The notes under the pieces were generated by a model that saw only the letters and a list, made by a program, of their open reading frames with translations, was not told the DNA's origin and did not search any database. The position numbers and the translations under genes are program-made. From Lysobacterales bacterium (GTDB lineage Bacteria > Pseudomonadota > Gammaproteobacteria > Xanthomonadales > BPKI01), in contig BPKI01000001.1 of NCBI GenBank assembly GCA_026005055.1, positions 992,001 through 1,056,000 of the forward strand: a stretch of DNA of 64,000 nt, in the 5' to 3' direction. Of the stretch, positions 17,949 through 28,403 are shown in pieces; within the stretch, counting starts at the first letter, position 1, and each line of letters begins with the position of its first letter.

Positions 17949-20248
17949 AGCTCAAGGCGCTGTTTCTCGAACTGAGGCAGCGCTCCGAGGCGGAGCGCGA
18001 AGAAGCACTCGCCCTCTTAGCCGAGGAGGACCCCGAGGCGGCGAAGCGGCTTCGCGCGCTGCTCGCGGCCGACGATCCTCGGTTCCTGACGCCGCTTTGT
18101 CCCGATGCGCCCGCTTGCTTCGGCGGGCGTTATCGCGTGCTGAGCGAGCTCGGCCGCGGTGGGATGGGCGTGGTCTATCTCGCCGAGCATCGCGGCGAGG
18201 ATTTCTGCAAGCGCGTCGCGATCAAGTGCCTGCCATGGCGGAACGATCCCGCCGCGGAAGCGCGGCTTGCGCGCGAGCGGCGCATCCTCGCCCGCTTGCG
18301 CCATCCGCGCATCGCCCGCTTGCTCGATGGCGGCAGCGAGAACGGTCGGCCGTGGCTGGCGATGGAGTACGTCGAGGGGATTCCCTTCGATCGCGCGCTC
18401 GCCGGCAAGACCCTGCGCGATCGGCTGAAGCTGTGGCTCAAGGTCGCCGAAGCGGTCGCCTATGCCCACGCCGCGCTCGTCGTCCATCGCGACCTCAAGC
18501 CGAGCAACGTCTTGGTGGATGAAGCGGGGGAGCCTCATCTCCTAGACTTCGGTGTCGCCGGCTTGCTCGAAAGCGGCGGCGATCTCACCGGCTGGCATGG
18601 CCTTCCCTTCACCCCGCGCTACGCGAGCCCCGAGCAGATCCGCGGCGAGCCGGCGAGCACGGCCGCGGATGTGTTCGCCCTGGGGGTGCTCCTTTACGAG
18701 GCGGTGGCGGATGCCTGGCCCTTCGGCGAGGAACGGGATCCGGCTCTGCAGATGCGGGCGGTGCTCAGCGATTCGCTGAAGCCCTTCCCCAAGGGAGGAT
18801 CGAAAGACCTCTTCGCCATCTGCGAGCGCGCGCTGGCCAAGGACCCCAAGGCGCGCTATCCCTCGGTCGAATCCCTGATCGCCGATGTCGAGGCCTTCCT
18901 CGCCGGGCGCCCGGTTGCGGCGCGGCGCGCAGGACTTCGCTATCGCCTGGGCAAGTGGCTGATCCGTCACCGGCTTGCCGCTTCGCTCGTGCTTCTCCTC
19001 GCTGCCATCGGCGCCGGCGCGGTGCTCTTCCATCTTCGCAGCCTCGGCGTTCAGCTCGAGCGGGTGCAGGCGGAGCGCGCGAAGGCCGAAGCGCTCGCCG
19101 GCTTCTTCGTCTCGCTCTTCGAGGAAGTCGATCCCGCCGAGATCGCATCCGGCGTCACCGCACGCGAGTTGCTCGCGCGCAGCGCAAAACGGCTGCTCGA
19201 AGACGCCGAGGGCGAGTTCCTGCCGTCCGCGCGCGCCGAGCTCTTGCAGGCGGTGGGGGCGATCTATGCGCGCTTGGACCTCAATGCCGAGGCCGAGCGC
19301 GTGTTCCGCGAGGCGGTGAGGCTGCGCCGGATGGAGCAGGAGGAGCCAGAGGGCTTGGCGCTCGCGCTCAACGGGCTCGCGGTCATGCTTCAGCGCCGGG
19401 GGGCGTATCGGGAGGCGGAGGCGCTGGTTGCGGAGGCCATCGCCTTGCGCCGGGCGATCGGCGATACGGAAAGCTTGCGTTTCGCCAACCTGCTGAACTC
19501 GCAGGCGATCCTGCTCGATCTCCTCGGCGAGCGCGAGCGGGCGAAGGAGAGCTTCGCCCAGGCCGAAGAGCGCTATCGCCGACTGTGGCCCGCGGGGCGG
19601 CGCGAGTTCGCGGGGCTTCTCGCCAATCGGGCGACGGAGGCGATGCACGCTGGCGACTTCGCGGCCTGCCTGGCGCGGGTCGAGGAGGCGCTTTCGGTGC
19701 TCGCGGAGGAGCACGATCCGCTCAGGCAGATCGCCCTGCTCGAACGCCGCGGGCGGTGCCGCATGGCGCTCGGCGAGCTCAAGGGCGCTGGGGATGATCT
19801 CGCCAAGGCCGTGGCTCTCGCCGAGAAGAGCCTTCCCCCCGTGCACCGCCGCTACGCCAGCGCGGCTGTGGCCGAGGCGCATTGGGCGGTGAGCGCGGGC
19901 GAGGCGAATCGCGCGCTCGCGCGGCTGCGAAGCCTCGCCCTCAGCGCCTTGCCCTCAGACCTCGCCGATGAAGCGGCGCTGGCGCGCGCCGCTGCCTTGC
20001 TCGCGGATGGGCGCTTCGAGGCGATCGAGGCGGTACTCGCCGAACGCGCGCCCCGCTTCGCCGACGAGCATGCCGAAGCGCGGGCCTTGCTCGCGCTCGC
20101 TCGCTTCTGTGCCAGCGGGGGAAATGAGGCGCGGGAAGCGGCGGAGAGGGCGCTTTCGGACTGGGAGACGCCGGTCTTCAACGCCTGGCGGCGAGAGCGG
20201 CTGAAGGCCGCCCTCGCCGCTTGCCGAGGCTCGAATCAACCGAACTGA
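17945..20248 (+). CDS. Receptor-like Ser/Thr kinase coupled to the ECF sigma factor (kinase 2)
   Basis: 767 residues. A short helical N-terminus (1-45, DUF-like leader rich in Leu/Glu) precedes the kinase domain at about 62-320: GRGGMGVVY, K94 in VAIK, HRDLKPSN (181-188), DFG 201-203, YASPEQ. All catalytic residues are present. A transmembrane segment at about 344-363 is followed by a TPR-type helical C-terminal half. The GTG start overlaps the sigma gene stop by four bases, as in EcfP/PknT-type pairs where the kinase phosphorylates its sigma factor. Its 3' end overlaps the convergent secreted-protein gene by 13 bases. The signal sensed by the outer half is unknown. Confidence 0.9.
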   Translation: MKLKALFLELRQRSEAEREEALALLAEEDPEAAKRLRALLAADDPRFLTPLCPDAPACFGGRYRVLSELGRGGMGVVYLAEHRGEDFCKRVAIKCLPWRNDPAAEARLARERRILARLRHPRIARLLDGGSENGRPWLAMEYVEGIPFDRALAGKTLRDRLKLWLKVAEAVAYAHAALVVHRDLKPSNVLVDEAGEPHLLDFGVAGLLESGGDLTGWHGLPFTPRYASPEQIRGEPASTAADVFALGVLLYEAVADAWPFGEERDPALQMRAVLSDSLKPFPKGGSKDLFAICERALAKDPKARYPSVESLIADVEAFLAGRPVAARRAGLRYRLGKWLIRHRLAASLVLLLAAIGAGAVLFHLRSLGVQLERVQAERAKAEALAGFFVSLFEEVDPAEIASGVTARELLARSAKRLLEDAEGEFLPSARAELLQAVGAIYARLDLNAEAERVFREAVRLRRMEQEEPEGLALALNGLAVMLQRRGAYREAEALVAEAIALRRAIGDTESLRFANLLNSQAILLDLLGERERAKESFAQAEERYRRLWPAGRREFAGLLANRATEAMHAGDFAACLARVEEALSVLAEEHDPLRQIALLERRGRCRMALGELKGAGDDLAKAVALAEKSLPPVHRRYASAAVAEAHWAVSAGEANRALARLRSLALSALPSDLADEAALARAAALLADGRFEAIEAVLAERAPRFADEHAEARALLALARFCASGGNEAREAAERALSDWETPVFNAWRRERLKAALAACRGSNQPN

Positions 20249-21282
20249 CCGGCGCGGCGGACGCTGAAACGGCCGACGCCGACCGTCAGGCCATCGACCA
20301 CCACCTCGACCCGGTAACGCCCGACCGGGATCAGACGGTTGAACTGAAGCAGCGAGCGCAGGGTGTCGTAACTCGCATCCCACACCATGTCGAACTCGCG
20401 GATGAGCTGCTCGCCGCCGGCTTCCCCGCCTTCATAGATCCAACGCACCCGGACCTGGGCCCCAGGGCGGGCGGAAAGCGGCATCAAAGCCCACATGCCG
20501 GAGTCGGTGCTCTTGAACTCGCTCTGGGCGATGCCCGGGGAGCCATCGCCGCGGATCTCATGAAGGCTCACCTGGCGAAGATTCGCCGAGCTGCCCGGTG
20601 CCGGGGAACGCGCGGCGTAGCGCGCAGCGTCCTCGCGCGCCTCGGCGCCGAGGCGATCGAGTTCGGCGAGGAGCTCGTCTTGAGTGGCGTTCAGGCGGCG
20701 GATCGATTCGGAGGCGCTGCGCATGGCGGAAGCGGCCTCGGCGAGCGCGGGTGCGGAGCGGTCGCCTGCGCCGCGGATGAGAGCCGGGTCGGCTTCGGCG
20801 AGGCGACCATCGAGCAGGGTCGTCCAGCGCCGCCGAAGCTCGGGGCTCATCTGCGGCGAGTTGACGGCATAGGCCACGCGCAAGGCGCCGTTGGGCCGGC
20901 GGATGATGCGGCCGATCTCATGCTGCGAGGCATGACCGTAACTGGCGTTGCAGCCGGCGCTGCGGAACTCGTAGAGCACATCATCGGGCCGCTCGTGGTG
21001 GAACTCGAACTGGCTCTGCGGGCAGTTGGCGAGCAGGCGGTCGCGGATCTGATTCGCGATCACGCGCGGCAGATCCGAGCCCTTGAGCTCCATGAAAGTG
21101 AGCATCTCGTACCAGCTCGCCACGCTTTCCCCAGGGCGGAGCAAGATGGTCGTGCTCACCCGCTCGTTGTCGCTCTGCTCGGCGATCACCCATTCGTCGG
21201 GGTCGCCTTGCACCATGAGATTGCCCGAAGGGCTGGGCCCGATCTGGGCCCAGAGGAGGAGGGCGAGGATCATCGTGTTCAT
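20236..21282 (-). CDS. Secreted protein of unknown function
   Basis: 348 residues, no family recognised. The N-terminus MNTMILALLLWAQIGPSPSG looks like a short signal peptide. Residues about 35-130 are a mixed region with two Cys (NCPQSQFEF and SAGCNASYG). About 175-225 is an Ala/Glu/Arg-rich helix likely to form a coiled coil. The last 110 residues look like an all-beta sandwich with YDTLRSLLQFNRLIPVGRY and VEVVVDGLTVGVGRFSVR. GGGAGA lies 7 bases ahead of the ATG. It sits between kinases 2 and 3, so a periplasmic partner or ligand of one of them is possible, but this is only positional. Confidence 0.8.
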   Translation of the reverse strand: MNTMILALLLWAQIGPSPSGNLMVQGDPDEWVIAEQSDNERVSTTILLRPGESVASWYEMLTFMELKGSDLPRVIANQIRDRLLANCPQSQFEFHHERPDDVLYEFRSAGCNASYGHASQHEIGRIIRRPNGALRVAYAVNSPQMSPELRRRWTTLLDGRLAEADPALIRGAGDRSAPALAEAASAMRSASESIRRLNATQDELLAELDRLGAEAREDAARYAARSPAPGSSANLRQVSLHEIRGDGSPGIAQSEFKSTDSGMWALMPLSARPGAQVRVRWIYEGGEAGGEQLIREFDMVWDASYDTLRSLLQFNRLIPVGRYRVEVVVDGLTVGVGRFSVRRAGQFG

Positions 21283-21380
21283 CGTCGGTTCTCCCGGGGA
21301 TGGAAGGCTTCGAGGCGCCGATCGCGCCCTACCTTCCCTCTACGGAAAAAGGCGAGCTTTTCTCCGCCCGCGCCCTGGTC

Positions 21381-24203
21381 CTAGGGGGCTTCCCCCCGGA
21401 GCGCCCGCGCGCTTCGCTGCCAGCGAGCCGCCTCGGCGCTTCGTCCCTGCGCCTCGCTGAGCTCGGCGAGACTCTCCGCCACCCACGCGCGCCACTCGCG
21501 GCTCGCCTCGGCCTGCTCCAGGGTCTTCCACGCGCGGTCGAGGTGGCTTCGGGCTTCCCCCCAGCGACGAAGCCCCATCAGACTACGTGCGTGCCTCAGC
21601 GGTGCGAGCATCGCGACTGGATGACGGTCGCCGAGCACGGTCTCGGCGCGCTCGAGGAGCGCTGCGCTGATCGAAAGCGCCTCTTCGAAGCGCCCCGCCC
21701 TCTGCAAGGCGCCGGCGTATTGATAGAGGTTCATCAGAGTGCGCTCGTGGTCCTGGCCGAAGCGCTGCTCGACCCGCGGGCGGAGCTCCTCGAAGATGGC
21801 GATGGATTCCTCGAGTCGCCCGATGTCGCGCAGAAAGGCCGCATATTCGCCCGTCACCACGAGCGCCTCCGGATGATCGGGTCCATACCGTCGGCGCGTG
21901 GCCTTCATCAGTCTCGCGAACCACTCCGCCGCTTCCTCGTTGCGGTGGGCGGCGAGAAGGATGTTGGCGTGGTTGAGCATGCTTCGGATCGAGTCCTCGT
22001 GTTCATCGGGCTGTTCGGCAAGCGCCAACTCGAGCGACCTTTGGGAGTACCTCGCTGCCTCCTCGAGATTCCCCTGCACGTAGGCGATGGTGGCGGCCGT
22101 GCTCGACACCAGGCCGATCAGACGATCGCGAGGCGGCAATCGATCGAGCAGGGGGATGAGCGCGCGCACCCGCGCCTCCGCGCTGGCGAGCTCGCCTTGC
22201 TCGAGTTCCTGTGCGGCGAGGGAATTGAGGACGCGGATGGTGACCGGGTGCGCCGGACCCAGCCGTTCGCGCATCTGCTCGGCCAGGCCCTCGAGGAGCT
22301 CGGCAGCCCGGCGGCGCTCGCCGGCGCGCGCGTGGAGCGCGGCGAGGTTCTCGACGGCGAGCAGGGTCGGCATGGCCTCGGGGCCGAAGTAGGCTCGGGA
22401 GCGTTCGAGCTGCTGCGTGCGTAGCGCCAGCGCCTCGGCGAAATCGCCTTCCCGGATAGCCAAGGATGCGCGCAGGTTGTCGAGTTCCACGGCCAACTCG
22501 CGACCCGCCCGATCCCTGGGCGCTCCGAGGCGGGTGACCAGATCGGCGAGCTCCTCGCGCAGGCCCGCGGTCTGATCGAGGTCGAGCCGGAGCTTGACCA
22601 TCGCCCGGCGCGCATCGAGCAAGGCCGGATCGTCGGGAGGGAGCCTCCGCATCATCTCTCGGACCACGGCCGAGAGTTCCTCCTCCGCCGCAGGAAGATC
22701 GCCGAGGATGGCGACCGCTTGGGCGCGTTCGGAGCGTGCCGTCAGGATTCGCGGATCGGCCGCACCGAGGACGCCCGTCGCCCGCGCGAGGGCGAGATCG
22801 AACTCGCGCATGGCTTCGCTCCACTGCGCGAGGCTGAGCCACACGTTGCCGAGCAGGATACGCAGTTCGACCTCGATTTCCGGCGTGTCGGCGTAGGCTT
22901 CCTCGATCATGCGAGAGGCGGCGCTGAGCGCCTCTCGCACCGTCACGTGGGCGGAGCCGGCCAGGGACGGATTCGCTTGCGAGAGTACGCCGCGAACGAA
23001 ATCGAGGTGCGCGTTCGCCCGGCGACTGGCTTCCTCCGCGGCGAGGCGGGCGCGCTGCTCGCGCAGGGCGAAGGCGAAGACGGCCGCGACGCTGAGCAGG
23101 AGGGTCAGCAACGCGGCGGCGATGGCGGTGCTGGCCAGCGGATTGCGCTCGGTGAACTTGCGTAGGCGGTAGCCGATCGAGGCCGGCCGCGCGGCGATCG
23201 GCTCGCGCGCGAGGAAACGCTCGAGGTCGTCGGCAAAGGCGCCCGCGCTCGAATAGCGGCGTTCCTTGTCCTTGGCCAGCGCCTTGGCGAGGATCGTCGA
23301 GAGGTCGCGGGGCGCCTTCGCCAAGAAACGTTCGAGCGGTGCCGGCGGCTGCTCGCGGATGGTGCGCACGATCCCGAACTGGTCTCGAGGCAGCTCGTAG
23401 GGCAGGCGACCGGTCAGCATTTCGAAGCCGAGCAGCCCGAGCGCATACACGTCGCTGCGTGTGTCCACCTCGTCGCGGTCGGTGCGCGTCTGCTCGGGGC
23501 TCATGTAGGCGAGCGTCCCGACCATGAAGCCGGCGTGCGTGAGCTTCGAGTCGGGAGCAGGGGCACCCTCATCGGAGAGCACGCGGGCGACGCCGAAATC
23601 GAGGATCTTGGGTAGCCCCTCAGGGGTGACGAGGATGTTGGCGGGTTTCAGGTCGCGATGGATGACGCCACAGCGGTGGGCGTGCTCGACTGCGCGGGCG
23701 ATGGCGGCAAGCAGTCGGACTCGGTCCGGAAGCGGCTTCGATTGGACCGCATCGAGCAGGGGAAGCCCCGCGACGTACTCCATGATCAGATAGGGCATCG
23801 GGCCGTCTGCGGTATCGGTCACACCCGCGCTGAAGATCTGGGCGATGCCTGGATGGCGCAGTCGGGCGAGTGCCCGGATCTCGAGATCGAAGCGTGCCCG
23901 CAGGTCGGGTGAGACGAAGCCTCCGGCGATGAGCTTGATCGCGACCTCGCGTTCCGGATTCTCCTGTCGAGCGAGGAACACCTTGCCCATGCCGCCCTGA
24001 CCCAGCAGCCGGATCAGGATGCAATCGGCAATGCGCGCACCCGGTTCCGCGACCCGCCGCCCCGCCAAGTCCGTTTCTCCGCGCCGCTCGTCGAGGCGTC
24101 CTGCCGAGTCCGGGTTCGCGCATGCGGAACCATCGGCAATCGAGGTTTGTGCAGCCGTGCCATCAGGCGGGCCGGGAGGCGGGCTTGGAGGGGAAGGAAC
24201 CAT
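21381..24203 (-). CDS. Receptor-like Ser/Thr kinase with TPR-type C-terminal region (kinase 3)
   Basis: 940 residues. A Pro/Ser-rich 55-residue N-terminus precedes the kinase domain (about 60-335): GQGGMGKVF, K90 (VAIK), HRDLKPAN (182-189), DFG 202-204, YMSPEQ. A transmembrane helix follows at about 357-380. The C-terminal 560 residues are helical TPR-like repeats, for example AVENLAALHARAGERRRAAE and LYQYAGALQRAGRFEEALSI. GGGGAG lies 8 bases before the ATG. Kinase 1 shares long stretches around [18 protein letters not shown] and [17 protein letters not shown], so the two are duplicates. Read from the opposite strand to clpB; the 5' ends are 134 bases apart. Confidence 0.92.
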   Translation of the reverse strand: MVPSPPSPPPGPPDGTAAQTSIADGSACANPDSAGRLDERRGETDLAGRRVAEPGARIADCILIRLLGQGGMGKVFLARQENPEREVAIKLIAGGFVSPDLRARFDLEIRALARLRHPGIAQIFSAGVTDTADGPMPYLIMEYVAGLPLLDAVQSKPLPDRVRLLAAIARAVEHAHRCGVIHRDLKPANILVTPEGLPKILDFGVARVLSDEGAPAPDSKLTHAGFMVGTLAYMSPEQTRTDRDEVDTRSDVYALGLLGFEMLTGRLPYELPRDQFGIVRTIREQPPAPLERFLAKAPRDLSTILAKALAKDKERRYSSAGAFADDLERFLAREPIAARPASIGYRLRKFTERNPLASTAIAAALLTLLLSVAAVFAFALREQRARLAAEEASRRANAHLDFVRGVLSQANPSLAGSAHVTVREALSAASRMIEEAYADTPEIEVELRILLGNVWLSLAQWSEAMREFDLALARATGVLGAADPRILTARSERAQAVAILGDLPAAEEELSAVVREMMRRLPPDDPALLDARRAMVKLRLDLDQTAGLREELADLVTRLGAPRDRAGRELAVELDNLRASLAIREGDFAEALALRTQQLERSRAYFGPEAMPTLLAVENLAALHARAGERRRAAELLEGLAEQMRERLGPAHPVTIRVLNSLAAQELEQGELASAEARVRALIPLLDRLPPRDRLIGLVSSTAATIAYVQGNLEEAARYSQRSLELALAEQPDEHEDSIRSMLNHANILLAAHRNEEAAEWFARLMKATRRRYGPDHPEALVVTGEYAAFLRDIGRLEESIAIFEELRPRVEQRFGQDHERTLMNLYQYAGALQRAGRFEEALSISAALLERAETVLGDRHPVAMLAPLRHARSLMGLRRWGEARSHLDRAWKTLEQAEASREWRAWVAESLAELSEAQGRSAEAARWQRSARALRGEAP

Positions 24204-24282
24204 GAGAGGACTCCCCGAGACTGGCGGGATTGTATGACAGCGCTTCCCGCGCGGCTCTGCGCGCAGGGCTCCGGCACCAACT

Positions 24283-24312
24283 CTTGAAGCGCCGCGCTCG
24301 GAACGCCATCTT
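24283..24312 (+). promoter_or_regulatory. Sigma-32 (heat-shock) type promoter of clpB
   Basis: CTTGAA at 24283-24288 and CGCCATCTT at 24304-24312 are separated by 15 bases. This fits the RpoH consensus CTTGAA ... CCCCATNTA closely. The likely start point is near 24320, leaving a short leader before the clpB ATG at 24338 with TGGAGAG as ribosome binding site. Confidence 0.7.
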
Positions 24313-24337
24313 CGCCCAAGCCCTTTGGAGAGCTTCC

Positions 24338-26949
<2,612 letters not shown>

Positions 26950-26953
<4 letters not shown>

Positions 26954-27537
26954 ACCCCTTGCACCGACCGATCGCTCTCGCCCTTCTCTTCCGCCGCTGG
27001 CGCGAAATCGTGCGTCGGCTCGGAGGCTTCGCTCGCTTCTGGCGGAGGAGGCGGCTGGCCACCCTGGCGGCGCGGTAGACGTCCTTTCAGGATCAGCTGC
27101 TCGATCCGCGAGAAGACCTCCGCCCGCCCGAAGGGCTTCTTCATGAAGTCATCGGCACCGATGCGCTGGGCGTAGAACTGCTCCGTGGCTTGGGCATTGC
27201 CCGAGATCATGATCACCGGTACGTCGCGGGTCTCGGGCTCGCGCCTGAGCGCGCGCAGGGCGGCGAAGCCGTTCATGCCCGGGAGCACGATGTCGAGGAA
27301 GATCAGCGCCGGCCGCTCCCGCTTGGCGATCTCGATCCCGCTCTCCGCATCGCTCGCGCCGATCGGCTCATAGCCGTTCTGACGCATCATCTTGGAGAGC
27401 ACGGCGACGATGGTCGCCGAGTCATCGATGATCAACACCTTGATGCCCGCAGGCGCGTAGATACGCTCCGCCTTGCGGCGGTCGCTGCTCTGCGGCTCGC
27501 GAGTGAACAGGCGGCGGAGGAAACCGAGGGGTTGCAT
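26950..27537 (-). CDS. PilG/PilH-like single-domain response regulator
   Basis: 195 residues. A basic N-terminus ([20 protein letters not shown]) precedes a CheY-like receiver at about 31-150 with D39/D40, phospho-acceptor D82 ([14 protein letters not shown]) and conserved K near MKKPFG. The C-terminal 45 residues are Pro/Glu-rich and disordered. The receiver resembles regulators of the Pil-Chp twitching pathway. No output domain is present, so it probably acts through protein contacts. A perfect CRP-type site lies 29 bases before the start codon. The stop overlaps that of clpB by four bases. Confidence 0.85.
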
Positions 27538-27565
27538 GGGCGGATGACTCTGCTCGGAGCAATAG

Positions 27566-27581
27566 TGTGAGCCTGTTCACA
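27566..27581. promoter_or_regulatory. CRP/Vfr/Clp-type palindromic site
   Basis: TGTGA-N6-TCACA occurs perfectly in the 142-base gap between the divergent response-regulator gene and the Mpo1-like gene. This is the core consensus of E. coli CRP, Pseudomonas Vfr and Xanthomonas Clp. It is 29 bases from the regulator start and about 99 from the other gene, so either could be its target. Confidence 0.65.
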
Positions 27582-27679
27582 AGCTTTACGCAATGCCGCC
27601 GCGGCGGGCGCGTGCGTCGCGGGCCCTGCTCTCCTCCGGGCGAGGATGCGCTACGCTGAGCGTTCGGGAGGTGTCAGCG

Positions 27680-27994
27680 ATGCACGGTTCCTTTTCCTCC
27701 TTCCGTGAGTTCTATCCCTACTACCTTTCCGAGCATAGCGACGTGAACTGTCGCCGCCTACACGTGCTCGGCTCCGCGCTGGTGCTCCTCGTGCTCGGAC
27801 TCGTTCTCGCACGGGCGCTCAGTCCCTGGTGGCTGCTTTCGCTGCCGGTCCTCGGCTACGGCTTCGCTTGGATCGGGCACTTCGCCTTCGAAAAGAACAA
27901 ACCGGCCACCTTTCGCCATCCCTTGTGGTCCTTCATGGGCGACTGGGTGATGTTCAAGGACGTGTTGATCGGCCGGGTGAGCATCCGCCGCTAG
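27680..27994 (+). CDS. Mpo1-like (DUF962) membrane protein
   Basis: 104 residues with two hydrophobic segments (about 27-47 and 50-62). Conserved family positions are visible: YYLSEHSDVNCRRLHVLGS, GYGFAWIGHFAFEKNKPATF and SFMGDWVMFKD. The yeast homolog Mpo1 is an Fe-dependent dioxygenase in 2-hydroxy fatty acid alpha-oxidation, and the His residues match its metal ligands. Whether the short bacterial form does the same is not known. ATG 27680 follows GGGAGGT by 8 bases. The stop overlaps the convergent DUF486 gene by four bases. Confidence 0.85.
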   Translation: MHGSFSSFREFYPYYLSEHSDVNCRRLHVLGSALVLLVLGLVLARALSPWWLLSLPVLGYGFAWIGHFAFEKNKPATFRHPLWSFMGDWVMFKDVLIGRVSIRR

Positions 27995-28347
27995 TCCATG
28001 AAGATGAGGTAGGCGGCGGCGACGATCAGCAAGAAACCCGCGATGTGGTTCCACTTGATCGCCTCGCCGAGGTAGTGGATCGAGAAGACGAGGAACACCG
28101 AGAGGGTGATGATCTCCTGCATACCCTTCAGCTGGGCAGCGGAATAGACCTGATGGCCCAGGCGGTTGGCGGGGACGGCGAGGAAATACTCCGGCAGCGC
28201 GATCAGCCAGCTGATCAGGATCACCGCGAGCAGGGGCGCGCCTTTGTATTTGAGGTGCCCGTACCAGGCGAAGGTCATGAAGACGTTGGAGAGCGTGAGC
28301 AGCGCGATCGGCAGGGTGTAAGGATTCACGAATTGAGCGAGCTGCAT
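27991..28347 (-). CDS. DUF486 family small membrane protein
   Basis: 118 residues and four hydrophobic helices (about 10-28, 38-57, 77-93, 101-116), with the family motifs SNVFMTFAWYGHLKY, SWLIALPEYFLAVPANR and KWNHIAGFLLI. DUF486 proteins resemble small drug-resistance-type EmrE/DMT transporters in size and topology, but no substrate is established. The much longer open frame upstream overlaps the ABC permease gene antiparallel in phase only and has no homology, so the ATG at 28347 is used. Convergent with the Mpo1-like gene. Confidence 0.9.
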   Translation of the reverse strand: MQLAQFVNPYTLPIALLTLSNVFMTFAWYGHLKYKGAPLLAVILISWLIALPEYFLAVPANRLGHQVYSAAQLKGMQEIITLSVFLVFSIHYLGEAIKWNHIAGFLLIVAAAYLIFMD

Positions 28348-28403
28348 CGGCGGCAGGCCAAGGACGACGGGAAAGCGCGATTGTAGAGGTCTCCGGATCG
28401 AGT

